From NCBI GenBank assembly GCA_902477645.1, contig CABSIA010000019.1, forward strand, positions 1-29,698: a DNA stretch of 29,698 bases, read 5' to 3'. The position numbers and the translations under genes are program-made. The notes under the pieces were generated by a model that was not told the DNA's origin, ran no database searches, and worked only from the letters and a program-made list of their open reading frames with translations. The stretch comes from an uncultured Prevotella sp. (GTDB lineage: Bacteria; Bacteroidota; Bacteroidia; Bacteroidales; Bacteroidaceae). Positions 1 through 6,654 of the stretch are shown here, piece after piece (the first letter of the stretch is position 1; each line of letters starts with the position of its first letter).

Positions 1-1
1 A

Positions 2-178
2 AAAGACTATTCGAAACTCACATTCTGGAAACACCAGATTCAGCGTATGCCATATCTCTTCCAGACAGAGGGAAAATACAAGGGCGCGCCAAAACGTACG
101 ACGGCGGGCGGTGTGTGGCTCGACGGTTTCTCCGACCACCTTCCAGTTTGTGTATATCTCGTAAAAGAACAGAAATGA
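2..178 (+). CDS. Endonuclease/exonuclease/phosphatase family protein, C-terminal fragment
   Basis: This is the last 58 codons of a gene that enters from the left edge. The reading frame that starts at base 2 is open to a TGA at 176-178. It ends with FSDHLPVCVYLVKEQK. The SDHLPV segment matches the C-terminal catalytic Ser-Asp-His motif of the endonuclease/exonuclease/phosphatase (EEP, DNase I-like) fold, where the His and Asp support metal-dependent phosphodiester or phosphomonoester cleavage. The EEP assignment therefore rests on this motif and the terminal beta strand only. The substrate cannot be told, because the metal-binding N-terminal half lies outside the window. Its stop overlaps the ATG of the next gene (ATGA at 175-178), so the two are probably translationally coupled in one operon. 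Confidence 0.75.
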   Translation, partial: KDYSKLTFWKHQIQRMPYLFQTEGKYKGAPKRTTAGGVWLDGFSDHLPVCVYLVKEQK

Positions 179-750
179 ACCCTGTAGAGGAACATCCCTT
201 TACGCCATTCCTTCCGGAAAACGCGCGCCTGCTGATGCTCGGAACGTTTCCGCCGTCGCCCAAACGGTGGTGCATGGAGTTTTATTATCCTAATTTCACC
301 AACGACATGTGGCGCATCTTCGGTCTGTGTTTTTTTGGTGACAAGGAGCATTTTGTGAGGAAAGCCGAAAAGACATACGACCTGCCTGCAATTACAAGTT
401 TCCTGAACGAAACAGGTGTGGCTCTGTTCGACACCGCACGAAAGGTGGTGAGAACCAAAAACACGGCTTCCGACAAAGATCTCATGATAGTGGAGCAGGC
501 CGATTTCGACTCCATGCTCCGGCAGCTTCCGCTGTGCCGTGCCGTGGCTACAGCCGGTCAGCTTGCCACAACTGTTTTCTGCAGTCATTTCGGCATCAGT
601 GAGCCTAAGGTCGGAGGTTTTACTGAGTTCAATTTCGGCACACGCACCGTGCGGCTGTACCGAATGCCAAGCAGCTCCCGGGCATACCCTATGAAGGTTG
701 AGGCGAAGGCCGTGGAATATCAGAAAATGTTTGAATATCTTTTTAAATAA
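175..750 (+). CDS. Uracil-DNA glycosylase superfamily protein (Mug/SMUG-like)
   Basis: The product is 191 residues and looks like a small single-domain member of the uracil-DNA glycosylase superfamily, which removes damaged or deaminated bases from DNA in base excision repair. An N-terminal LGTFPPSP loop fits the position of the catalytic water-activating motif. A GVALFDTARKVVR segment follows, and a C-terminal MPSSSRAYPMK segment corresponds to the DNA-intercalating HPSP-like motif of the superfamily. The start at 175 was chosen over an in-frame ATG at 115 because it overlaps the upstream stop as ATGA, whereas the longer form would lie inside the upstream coding region. The exact subfamily and base specificity are not evident. 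Pairing with an EEP nuclease-fold gene is consistent with a repair role but does not prove it. Confidence 0.75.
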   Translation: MNPVEEHPFTPFLPENARLLMLGTFPPSPKRWCMEFYYPNFTNDMWRIFGLCFFGDKEHFVRKAEKTYDLPAITSFLNETGVALFDTARKVVRTKNTASDKDLMIVEQADFDSMLRQLPLCRAVATAGQLATTVFCSHFGISEPKVGGFTEFNFGTRTVRLYRMPSSSRAYPMKVEAKAVEYQKMFEYLFK

Positions 751-822
751 CTAATGTTTATCTATACAATTTCTAATTCCTCTATATTCTCTATTTCCTC
801 CTAACTGAAAAATATCAAAACC

Positions 823-1476
823 ATGGACAAAAAAATAACAATTATCGGCATAGCTGGCGGAACAGGCTCGGGAAAGACAACCGTCGTCAGGAAAATTGTC
901 GAGGCTCTGCCGCCGCATTTTGTGGCTGTAGTGCCACTCGACTCGTATTATAACGACACCACGGGCATGACCGACGAGGAGCGGCATGCCATAAATTTCG
1001 ACCATCCCGACGCATTCGACTGGAAATTGCTGCACCGCCAAATCAACGACCTCCGTGAGGGCAGGGCCATCGAGCAGCCCCCCTACTCGGATCTTCAGTG
1101 CAACCGCCTGCCCGAGACAATTCATGTGGAGCCGAAACCGGTGATAATCATTGAGGGTATTATGACCCTTCTCAATAAAAAACTGCGTGAGCTTATGGAT
1201 CTCAAAATTTTTGTCGACTGTGACTCTGACGAGCGCCTGATACGCAATATTCAGCGCGACACCATAGACCGCGGGCGCACCGTGAGCATGGTTGTCGACC
1301 GCTATCTCGCTGTGCTTAAACCTATGCACGAGCAGTTCATAGAGCCTACAAAGCGGTATGCCGACCTCATAATTCCGCAGGGTGGCGACAATGCCAAAGG
1401 CATCGGAATTTTGTGTAAATACATTGAGGGTATAATTCCTAAAAATGAAAAGCCTGATTTTAGTTTGAAATCATAA
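823..1476 (+). CDS. udk: Uridine kinase
   Basis: This cytoplasmic pyrimidine-salvage enzyme phosphorylates uridine and cytidine to UMP and CMP using ATP or GTP. The 217-residue length is typical. The P-loop GGTGSGKTT is at residues 12-20. The PLDSYYND segment, which in the family carries the catalytic Asp, and the NFDHPDAFDW segment are both intact. IEGIMTL and the lid-like RDTIDRGRT stretch are also present. The start follows an A-rich leader without a clear Shine-Dalgarno, as is usual in Bacteroidota. It lies 72 bp after the glycosylase gene, so co-transcription is possible. A large hairpin lies just after the stop. I see nothing unusual in the protein. Confidence 0.95.
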   Translation: MDKKITIIGIAGGTGSGKTTVVRKIVEALPPHFVAVVPLDSYYNDTTGMTDEERHAINFDHPDAFDWKLLHRQINDLREGRAIEQPPYSDLQCNRLPETIHVEPKPVIIIEGIMTLLNKKLRELMDLKIFVDCDSDERLIRNIQRDTIDRGRTVSMVVDRYLAVLKPMHEQFIEPTKRYADLIIPQGGDNAKGIGILCKYIEGIIPKNEKPDFSLKS

Positions 1477-1484
1477 TAAAAAAC

Positions 1485-1540
1485 GCAAGCGGTTTCAAGT
1501 GCCAACGCAACCGCTTGCATTGGCACTTGAAACCGCTTGC
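1485..1540. repeat. Large inverted repeat / hairpin downstream of udk
   Basis: The arms at 1485-1505 and 1520-1540 are perfect 21-bp inverse complements (GCAAGCGGTTTCAAGTGCCAA and its complement). Inside the 14-base loop, after one mismatch, a further GCAA/TTGC pair (1507-1510 with 1515-1518) extends the stem. The 8-mer CCGCTTGC occurs both in the loop (1511-1518) and at the right end (1533-1540). There is no strong T tract after it. It may work as a terminator for udk, or it may be a member of an interspersed palindromic repeat family. Confidence 0.8.
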
Positions 1541-1623
1541 ATTTGCCTTTGAGCCTGTATTGCATTAAAAATGCCGTTTTCTGGGCTTTTTAGATTTTTT
1601 GTTAAAAACAAATTGATATTGAT

Positions 1624-2085
1624 ATGAACATTGGAGACAAACTTCCCGAAATTCTCGGGCTTGACCAAAATGGTCAGGAGATTACGCTGGCATCGCTGGC
1701 AGGCAGAAAATTTGTTTTATATGCTTATCCAAAGGACAACACCTCGGGCTGCACTGCCGAGGCTTGCTCGCTGCGCGACCACTACGGCGAGCTGCAGGAG
1801 ATGGGCTACGAGGTAATCGGAATAAGTAAGGACTCGGCTGCGAGCCATCAGAAATTCATCGGGAAACACGAGCTGCCATTCACGCTCATAGCCGACACCG
1901 GGACTACACTCCTTCAGCAGCTTGGAGCATGGGGCGAGAAGACAATGTGCGGACGTAAGTATATGGGCATACTCCGCACCACGTATCTTGTAAACGAGCA
2001 GGGCGTTGTGGAGAAAATTTTCACTCCGAAAGAAGTGAAGACAAAAGTGCATGCCGAGCAGATACTCGAGTATTTAGGAAAATAG
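1624..2085 (+). CDS. bcp: Thioredoxin-dependent peroxiredoxin, Bcp/PrxQ type
   Basis: This is a 153-residue cytoplasmic thiol peroxidase that reduces hydrogen peroxide and organic hydroperoxides with electrons from thioredoxin. The AhpC/TSA fold is complete. The active site reads YPKDNTSGCTAEACSLRD, with the peroxidatic Cys at residue 43 and the resolving Cys at 48, the spacing typical of the Bcp/PrxQ group. Downstream LIADTG and RTTYLVNEQG segments are also family-typical. The gene stands alone between the 1485-1540 hairpin and a good terminator at 2115-2156, so it is probably monocistronic. I could not identify a clear promoter. Confidence 0.95.
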   Translation: MNIGDKLPEILGLDQNGQEITLASLAGRKFVLYAYPKDNTSGCTAEACSLRDHYGELQEMGYEVIGISKDSAASHQKFIGKHELPFTLIADTGTTLLQQLGAWGEKTMCGRKYMGILRTTYLVNEQGVVEKIFTPKEVKTKVHAEQILEYLGK

Positions 2086-2114
2086 AGATCTGCGGAAAAT
2101 CATTTGCGGTAAGG

Positions 2115-2156
2115 GAGGGTGTGTCAAAAAACTTCATTCTGACACACCCTCTTTTC
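2115..2156 (+). terminator. Intrinsic terminator after bcp
   Basis: An 11-bp perfect stem (AGGGTGTGTCA at 2116-2126 with its complement at 2140-2150, extended by G2115-C2151) is followed by a TTTT tract. The stop codon of the convergent DUF308 gene (2134-2136) sits in the loop, so the last codons of that gene form one arm. The hairpin probably serves mainly the rightward transcript. Confidence 0.8.
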
Positions 2157-2775
2157 TGTCACCGGTATCCTCAATTCCTGCGTTAGAATTTTCCTCGGCA
2201 ATTTTTGCAAAAGCCTTCCTCACTTTATAAATCTTTAGGGCGTTGACGCACTCAATGGCTCCATAGACCATCAGACACCAGCCTATGACGAACAATGGGG
2301 CAGAGGCGATGGCCGACGGGCGCACAACGGCTATGATACCAACCAGCAGCACCACCGACGGCATTATCCACCACATAAGTCCGATGCGGGCATAGCGTGA
2401 GGCGGCGGCAAGGGTGAAGAACTGATTGAGCGCGCCCACTATGAGAATTGCCGCCAGCACATACATCAGGCCTGTAATGAACGATGCCGGCATCATTGCG
2501 AGAGCTATACCGAGAATCAGACTGCCTATGCCGGCAAGTGGAAACGACGGCTTAAAGCCTGAAATCTGACGGCCGTTGGCGTCGAATATCTGCGGGGTGT
2601 CGGCATGTCTTTTCTGGCTGAGCCAGATGAGGCACGAGATAAGTCCCGAAATGAAAAACAGCACACCCATGAAGATTGTTATCCAAGTCACGGTCTGTTC
2701 TCTGTATTTTACGAGCAATGCTCCAACTATTATAGAGCATACGGCTCTGAAAAATGAACCTTGAAGTACTTTCAT
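2134..2775 (-). CDS. DUF308/HdeD-like multi-pass membrane protein
   Basis: The 213-residue protein has about six hydrophobic helices, including GSFFRAVCSIIVGALLV, WITIFMGVLFFISGLISCL and LFVIGWCLMVYGAIECVNAL. They are arranged as short pairs with glycine-rich turns, as in the HdeD/DUF308 family. The tail of about 35 residues is charged and probably cytoplasmic. Enterobacterial HdeD is linked to acid resistance, but the function in Bacteroidota is not established and nothing here shows the substrate. A good promoter lies upstream (2809-2839) and overlaps that of the divergent phosphatase gene. The C-terminal codons lie in the bcp terminator hairpin. Confidence 0.75.
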   Translation of the reverse strand: MKVLQGSFFRAVCSIIVGALLVKYREQTVTWITIFMGVLFFISGLISCLIWLSQKRHADTPQIFDANGRQISGFKPSFPLAGIGSLILGIALAMMPASFITGLMYVLAAILIVGALNQFFTLAAASRYARIGLMWWIMPSVVLLVGIIAVVRPSAIASAPLFVIGWCLMVYGAIECVNALKIYKVRKAFAKIAEENSNAGIEDTGDRKEGVSE

Positions 2776-2808
2776 AATTCTTCTGATTAGTTATAGGATT
2801 TCTTTCTG

Positions 2809-2839
2809 CAAAAATAGCAACTAAATTGTAAAATAGCAA
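2809..2839 (-). promoter_or_regulatory. Bacteroidota-type promoter for the DUF308 gene
   Basis: On the minus strand, TATTTTTG (2809-2816) fits the -7 element TAnnTTTG. A TTG (2837-2839) lies 20 bases further upstream and fits the -33 element. It overlaps the divergent rightward promoter at 2826-2857. Confidence 0.6.
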
Positions 2840-2857
2840 TTTTTTTTAGTACTTTTG
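2826..2857 (+). promoter_or_regulatory. Bacteroidota-type promoter for the histidine phosphatase gene
   Basis: TTG (2826-2828), a 21-base spacer and TACTTTTG (2850-2857) match the -33/-7 consensus. The implied start of transcription, just before 2870, supports translation from ATG 2885 and rules out the upstream in-frame TTG at 2855, which is inside the -7 element. Confidence 0.6.
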
Positions 2858-2884
2858 TGCTCTCTAACAGCAAAAAGTTTTTTT

Positions 2885-3415
2885 ATGACAGAGTTGTATT
2901 TGGTCAGACATGGCGAGACTGTAGACAATGTAAATCAGATTTTGCAGGGGCAAACCCACGGTGAGCTTAACGATGAAGGCAGGCGGCAGGCGCGGCTGGT
3001 TGCCGAAAAAATGGCTTCTGTGGATATTGACGTTTTCATGTCGAGCGACCTTAGAAGAGCTGAGGAGACTTGCAGAATAATAGCCCGTCCGCATGGTAAG
3101 CAGGTGATAACCACGCCGTTGCTCCGTGAGCGTGATTGGGGTAGTTTTACAGGCTTGTTTATACCTGACCTGAAAGATAAAGTGTGGCCAGCGGATATTG
3201 AGACTATAGGAGAGATGAAAGAGCGGGCCAGGCAGTTTCTTGTGTTGGTGCGGAAAAAATATCCCGGGCAGAAAGTGCTTGCCGTAGGTCACGGCATTAT
3301 AAACAAGGCCATACAGAGCGTGTATACAGGAAAACCGATGAACGAGATACAAAAGATGGCGAATGCCGATGTTGTGGTCATCAAACTGGGAGGGCAGGTT
3401 TCCAACCTGCCATAA
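2885..3415 (+). CDS. Histidine phosphatase family protein (phosphoglycerate mutase-like)
   Basis: The protein has 176 residues. The N-terminal LVRHGET (RHGE at residues 8-11) supplies the phosphorylated His of branch 1 histidine phosphatases. SSDLRRAEET, the ERDWGSFTG segment with its acid and the second catalytic His in LAVGHG (H136) are all present. Relatives include GpmB-like phosphatases and alpha-ribazole phosphatase CobC; the sequence does not decide the substrate. The last residues, LGGQVSNLP, are encoded by the left arm of an inverted repeat (3388-3411). The natural C terminus was therefore probably altered by insertion of a palindromic element. Start chosen as explained for the promoter at 2826-2857. 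Confidence 0.9.
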   Translation: MTELYLVRHGETVDNVNQILQGQTHGELNDEGRRQARLVAEKMASVDIDVFMSSDLRRAEETCRIIARPHGKQVITTPLLRERDWGSFTGLFIPDLKDKVWPADIETIGEMKERARQFLVLVRKKYPGQKVLAVGHGIINKAIQSVYTGKPMNEIQKMANADVVVIKLGGQVSNLP

Positions 3416-3457
3416 TATCCCTGTTGTTTTTTAGGCAGGTTGGAAGCTTGCCCTCCC
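3388..3457. repeat. Palindromic repeat element at the 3' end of the phosphatase gene
   Basis: Arms 3388-3411 and 3434-3457 are 24 bases each and complementary except for two positions that make G-T pairs. A 22-base loop with a T tract separates them, and the stem can be extended outward by about four pairs. The left arm encodes GGQVSNL; read the other way, the right arm encodes GGQASNLP. From memory, ORFs ending in GGQ(V/A)SNLP recur in many bacteria and mark a dispersed palindromic repeat. It may also stop transcription of both flanking genes. Confidence 0.75.
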
Positions 3458-3509
3458 GGTTGTTTGTTCTCGCCAGTTTGCCGTATGGTTTTCTTTCTAT
3501 GTTTTTTGT

Positions 3510-4181
3510 TTAGTTTCCACAAACAAGTCTGGCTGCTTGTCTTTTTGCGTCGTCGAATGTAAACTGCTGGCTTATGGTATATACATTCTGCGGGTCAACG
3601 ATGCGTGGAGCCATCAGTTTGAGAACATTCATTTTCTCATTGTCGAAACTGAATATTTTCAGTATCTGCGCACATTGGGCGCATAGATAATAGCACCCGA
3701 GGCTTGCCACTTCGATAAGGTTTTTCTTGTCATTGTCGAAACTTGCGTTTCTCACCTTGTTGTATAGAATTGAGAATGCTTCGTCTGACATACAATGAGG
3801 CTCATTTGGATAAGGCATTGGCTCCATGCCTGGGACTGTATATGGATGATGGCGTGGAACGGCAGTCTCTGGTTTGCTCGGGTCGTAAGTCTGCTCCTCG
3901 TATCTGACGACTCTGCCTGTTGTGTCGAATATCACGTATGTTCTGATATTGTCACCTCCCACAAGGGGACCTCTCCATCCCTCGTACATCCATTTGTCTC
4001 CAAACTCATTGAAACTGGAGGCTTTTGGCTTTCCCAAGATTGCTGTTACCTGCTCTTTGGTCATACCACGCTCTATGGACCGCCTGCTTTTGGCAGTTGC
4101 TGATAAGCAACATGTCAACATGAAAAAGCAGGCGAAAAGATATGTCGTCAATCTGTTCCTGTTCATAATTTGTTTTTTCAA
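3510..4181 (-). CDS. Secreted BamE/SmpA-like plus DUF4476 domain protein
   Basis: The protein has 223 residues. A hydrophobic segment (about residues 11-30, ending ATA-KS) looks like a signal peptide for signal peptidase I. A lipobox reading at the LTCC segment is less convincing. Residues about 35-95 (IERGMTKEQVTAILGKPKASSFNEFGDKWMYEG) match the BamE/SmpA/OmlA small domain. Residues about 130-220 resemble a DUF4476 domain, whose repeated FD..K...I pattern is seen in ASFDNDKKNLIEVA, SFDNEKMNVLKLMAP and QFTFDDAKRQAARL. The protein probably works in the periplasm; its partner is unknown. Either Met1 or Met6 could be the start. It is followed on the same strand by the palindromic repeat at 3388-3457. 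Confidence 0.65.
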   Translation of the reverse strand: MKKQIMNRNRLTTYLFACFFMLTCCLSATAKSRRSIERGMTKEQVTAILGKPKASSFNEFGDKWMYEGWRGPLVGGDNIRTYVIFDTTGRVVRYEEQTYDPSKPETAVPRHHPYTVPGMEPMPYPNEPHCMSDEAFSILYNKVRNASFDNDKKNLIEVASLGCYYLCAQCAQILKIFSFDNEKMNVLKLMAPRIVDPQNVYTISQQFTFDDAKRQAARLVCGN

Positions 4182-4220
4182 TATGGTTATATTCGCAAGT
4201 AAAGAATATTTGGAAAACTG

Positions 4221-4246
4221 TAGGGCCGCTATGTATAGCGGCCGTA
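4221..4246 (-). terminator. Hairpin between two leftward genes, possible terminator
   Basis: A perfect 8-bp stem, GGCCGCTA (4224-4231) with TAGCGGCC (4236-4243), closes on a TGTA loop. It lies about 50 bases downstream of the stop of the Ser-rich repeat gene. On the minus strand a short ACAGTTTTCC follows, so it may terminate that transcript weakly. Confidence 0.45.
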
Positions 4247-4294
4247 ATCAGAAAATATAATTTGTTTTACAGTTCAAGTTGAGCATGTGCTTAA

Positions 4295-5377
4295 TTATCT
4301 TCTGCCTCCAAAATGTCCCCCGTTGTGAGAAGAGCTGCCTCCTCCGAATGAGCGTGTGCTTGAAGAGCTGCTGCCACCTCCGAATGAGCGTGAGCCGGAG
4401 TTTCTGCTGCCGCCTCCGAATGAGCGAGAGCTTGATGAGCTTTTGCTGCCTCCGAACGAGCGTGAGCCAAAAGAGCTTTGCCCACTTCCGAATGAGCGTG
4501 AGCTTGATGAGTTTTTGCTGCCTCCGAATGAGCGTGAGCCAGAAGAGCTGTTGCCTCCGCTGAATGAGCGTTGGGTTGGGTTGCTTTTTTCGACATTTGG
4601 AGCGATGGTGTTTTTCCCGTTTGTAGAAACGCTACGGCTGCCGTTGAATTTGCTGTCAGACAGTCTGCTGCTCGGACGGGTTACAGTAGTGCGTGTGCTG
4701 CTCTGTCTGTTCCCGTTTCCGAATGTACGGTTTCCTGATTGTGGTCTGCCGTTGTTGTTGTTATGATTGTTATTCGAATTCCCCGGCTGTCCGTGCTGAC
4801 GGGTACCGTTTCCGAACCTTGCGGGCTGGTCGCCATGATAGCCCCGTCCGAAGTCACCACGGTCGAAACCGTCTCTCATGCCGACTCTTTTATGTCCGTT
4901 GGGGTGTGGCCCGCCGTATGTCCTGCCGTGATACCATGAGCGTCCGCCATTTGTCCGCCAGCTGTGTCCGCCACGATAAACGGCGTAGAAGTGAGGCCGT
5001 CCGAAATAGAAGTATGTGCGGTGTGGGTATCGGGCGTAAATGCCGAAGTGCCAGCAGCCTGCCTGCCAATATAATGGACGGTAGAAATAAGAGGCTGCGC
5101 AATATGTGCGATATTGCCAGTCGAGGAGTATGTAGCTGAGGTCAAGATTGCGCTGGCGCCAGTATGTGCCGTACAGGTCGTTGTAGTCGTTGATACTCAT
5201 CAGATAGTCGAGGTTAATCTCGTAGGCTGCCTCATACTGGTCGTCGGTGAGGTTGAGCTCGTAAGCCATTTTGTCTGTGAGGAACAGGGCGCGCTCGCGT
5301 GCCTGCTCGTAACTCATAGCCGACGCTGAGAGAGTGAGCGTTACCAATGCTGCCAAGGTTGCTAATAACTTTTTCAT
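4295..5377 (-). CDS. Secreted protein with seven 12-residue Ser-rich repeats
   Basis: I do not recognise the family. The 360-residue protein starts with a clear signal peptide (cleavage likely after ASA at residue 20). Residues 21-130 are rich in Tyr, Trp and Asp (for example LNLTDDQYEAAYEINLDYL and FYFGRPHFYAVYRGG) and probably fold. Residues 135-265 are a low-complexity Gly/Asn/Arg/His stretch with runs of Asn. Residues 270-353 contain seven RSFGG-type units with Arg at 270, 282, 294, 306, 318, 330 and 342, an exact period of 12. The C terminus is HFGGRR. The basic, Ser- and Gly-rich tail suggests a disordered surface or periplasmic segment that could bind a polyanion or be modified. A likely minus-strand -7 element lies at 5460-5467, giving a leader of roughly 75 bases. 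Confidence 0.8.
   Translation of the reverse strand: MKKLLATLAALVTLTLSASAMSYEQARERALFLTDKMAYELNLTDDQYEAAYEINLDYLMSINDYNDLYGTYWRQRNLDLSYILLDWQYRTYCAASYFYRPLYWQAGCWHFGIYARYPHRTYFYFGRPHFYAVYRGGHSWRTNGGRSWYHGRTYGGPHPNGHKRVGMRDGFDRGDFGRGYHGDQPARFGNGTRQHGQPGNSNNNHNNNNGRPQSGNRTFGNGNRQSSTRTTVTRPSSRLSDSKFNGSRSVSTNGKNTIAPNVEKSNPTQRSFSGGNSSSGSRSFGGSKNSSSSRSFGSGQSSFGSRSFGGSKSSSSSRSFGGGSRNSGSRSFGGGSSSSSTRSFGGGSSSHNGGHFGGRR
4319..4570 (-). repeat. 36-bp tandem repeat array (seven units) in the secreted-protein gene
   Basis: Seven in-frame 36-bp units encode RSFGGSKNSSSS-like peptides. The units at residues 282 and 306 are almost identical, as are the DNA sequences around them, giving a 72-bp higher-order repeat. 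Such arrays change copy number by slippage or recombination without breaking the frame. Confidence 0.9.
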
Positions 5378-5459
5378 ATCTTCAGTTTTTTAGTTGTTTA
5401 TATATTGTTTTCGTGTGTCGGAGATTTCTGCAACAGCGTGCGTTTTCTTCTTCACATTG

Positions 5460-5467
5460 CAAAAGTA
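5460..5467 (-). promoter_or_regulatory. Probable -7 element for the Ser-rich repeat gene
   Basis: On the minus strand TACTTTTG matches TAnnTTTG. No good -33 TTG is seen at the expected distance, so this promoter is less certain than the others. Confidence 0.45.
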
Positions 5468-5663
5468 GTTATAAGTTTCTGAATAAAAAAAGGATTTTCC
5501 CTAAACCGCAGGGGGAATTTCCCTATACGTTGTTTTTGGAGCAGTAGAGTTCTCATCCTAATTGCACCAATAAAATATTTGCTTTCAGGTAAAGACATAA
5601 TTCCGTTGGAACCATAATCAAGTATCATGTTTGAGATAAAAAATATTAAAAAGATATTTTATA

Positions 5664-5695
5664 TTTTGTTCTGCGCTCATTTATTCGTATTTTTG
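5664..5695 (+). promoter_or_regulatory. Bacteroidota-type promoter for the zeta-like kinase pair
   Basis: TTTTG (5664-5668), a 19-base spacer and TATTTTTG (5688-5695) make a near-ideal -33/-7 pair. It implies a leader of about 130 bases before the ATG at 5830. Confidence 0.65.
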
Positions 5696-5829
5696 TAGAA
5701 AATTTAGCCGCACTCTGGAATTAGGAAAATCTTTCTTTCAACTCGTTTGTAAGATTTTTGTAGCAAAGTTATTCAGAACAGCATAATTCAAAAAAGCATG
5801 TATCAGGACATAATCGTTTTTGAGCAAAT

Positions 5830-6438
5830 ATGCAGCAAAATAAAGAAACCATAACAGGTGACCTGCGGAAAACAACTTTTCTGTATATCATCGCAGGCTG
5901 TAATGGGGCTGGTAAAACCACAGCCTCAATGGTTGTGCTTCCGGAAATTTTAAATTGCAGGGAATTTGTTAATGCTGATGAAATAGCAAGAGGATTGTCA
6001 CCTTTTAACCCTGAAGAAATGGCGATTGAAGCAGGTAAGTTAATGTTGCAGCGTGTGGACAACTTGCTTTCAAGAAGAGAAACTTTTGCAATAGAGACAA
6101 CATTGTCAACCCGAAGTTATAGAAATCTTGTATTGCAGGCTAAAAAACTGGGTTATATGGTTATTTTGCTTTTCTTTTGGCTTCCATCTCCAGAAATGGC
6201 AGAGATACGTGTAGCTCAGAGGGTAGCATCAGGTGGGCACAATATTTCCAAAGATGTGATTCATCGGAGATATTGGCATGGATTACAAAATCTTTTCAAT
6301 ATATTCATTCCAATAGTTGATAAATGGTCTCTATATGATAATAGTGACTCTATGTTGCCTATTGTTGATAGAAATAAAATTATAGACCAGCAAAAACTTA
6401 TTAAAATTAAAGAACTATGTCAGAACAAGAAACTATAA
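5830..6438 (+). CDS. Zeta-toxin-like P-loop kinase
   Basis: The protein has 202 residues. IIAGCNGAGKTT carries a P-loop at residues 23-31. FVNADEIARGLSP (about 46-58), ETFAIETTLSTRSY (about 84-97) and the basic VAQRVASGGHNISKDVIHRRYWHGLQNL helix are hallmarks of zeta-toxin-family kinases. The well-studied zeta toxins phosphorylate UDP-N-acetylglucosamine and block peptidoglycan synthesis, neutralised by an epsilon antitoxin. No epsilon-like gene precedes it here. Chromosomal Bacteroidota relatives may have other small-molecule substrates. The gene is more AT-rich than its neighbours, suggesting transfer. It overlaps the next small gene by 22 bases in another frame. Toxin activity is an inference. 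Confidence 0.8.
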   Translation: MQQNKETITGDLRKTTFLYIIAGCNGAGKTTASMVVLPEILNCREFVNADEIARGLSPFNPEEMAIEAGKLMLQRVDNLLSRRETFAIETTLSTRSYRNLVLQAKKLGYMVILLFFWLPSPEMAEIRVAQRVASGGHNISKDVIHRRYWHGLQNLFNIFIPIVDKWSLYDNSDSMLPIVDRNKIIDQQKLIKIKELCQNKKL

Positions 6439-6608
6439 TTCTATTTGAAAAAATCGGAGAGGGTATTTGGGAGGCCCAGCGTCGGCTGTTTGAACGCAAG
6501 GCAAAACTTGGCGAGACAGTGATAAGTGCTGATGCGCAAGGGCATCCTTGCGAGATTTCGGCGGAGGAGGCCCTTCGCAGATTAAATCGTATTTCAAAGA
6601 ATAACTGA
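6417..6608 (+). CDS. Small acidic/basic partner of the zeta-like kinase
   Basis: I do not recognise this 63-residue protein. It begins MSEQETIILFEKIGEGIWEA and ends ALRRLNRISKNN. It is predicted mostly helical, with a charged amphipathic middle (AQRRLFERKAKLGET). Its ATG lies inside the 3' end of the kinase gene, so the two are almost certainly co-translated. Position and size fit an antitoxin or regulatory partner in toxin-first order, but there is no recognised antitoxin fold. The C-terminal HPCEISAEEALRRLNRI segment could pair with the kinase. A short hairpin after the stop (6655-6674) may close the operon. Confidence 0.65.
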   Translation: MSEQETIILFEKIGEGIWEAQRRLFERKAKLGETVISADAQGHPCEISAEEALRRLNRISKNN

Positions 6609-6654
6609 CGAAAGCCAAGTGCTAATATTGAATTAAGATGGATTTTTTTGTTCT

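Larger units (their letters stand above)
5378..5829. other. AT-rich intergenic region with divergent promoters
   Basis: No gene of useful length is seen here. The left part holds the leader and -7 element of the leftward Ser-rich gene. Around 5487-5525 a short imperfect inverted repeat (TTCCCT...GGGGGAA) occurs. The right part is strongly AT-rich and holds the promoter at 5664-5695 and a leader of about 130 bases ahead of the zeta-like gene. An 18-codon ORF (5798-5854) overlaps the zeta start in another frame and could be an upstream ORF. Confidence 0.6.

Noticed and set aside
2855..2884. TTG start for the histidine phosphatase
   Set aside because: The codon lies inside the predicted -7 promoter element, and the family N terminus begins at the ATG at 2885.
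4356..4766. Rightward ORF rich in Leu, Pro, Glu and Arg with a repeat pattern
   Set aside because: It is the antisense reading of the Ser-rich 36-bp repeats. The minus strand encodes a protein with signal peptide and start context, so the plus ORF is a shadow.
5798..5854. 18-codon ORF ahead of the zeta-like gene as an antitoxin
   Set aside because: It is too short and overlaps the kinase start in another frame. At most it could be a regulatory upstream ORF.
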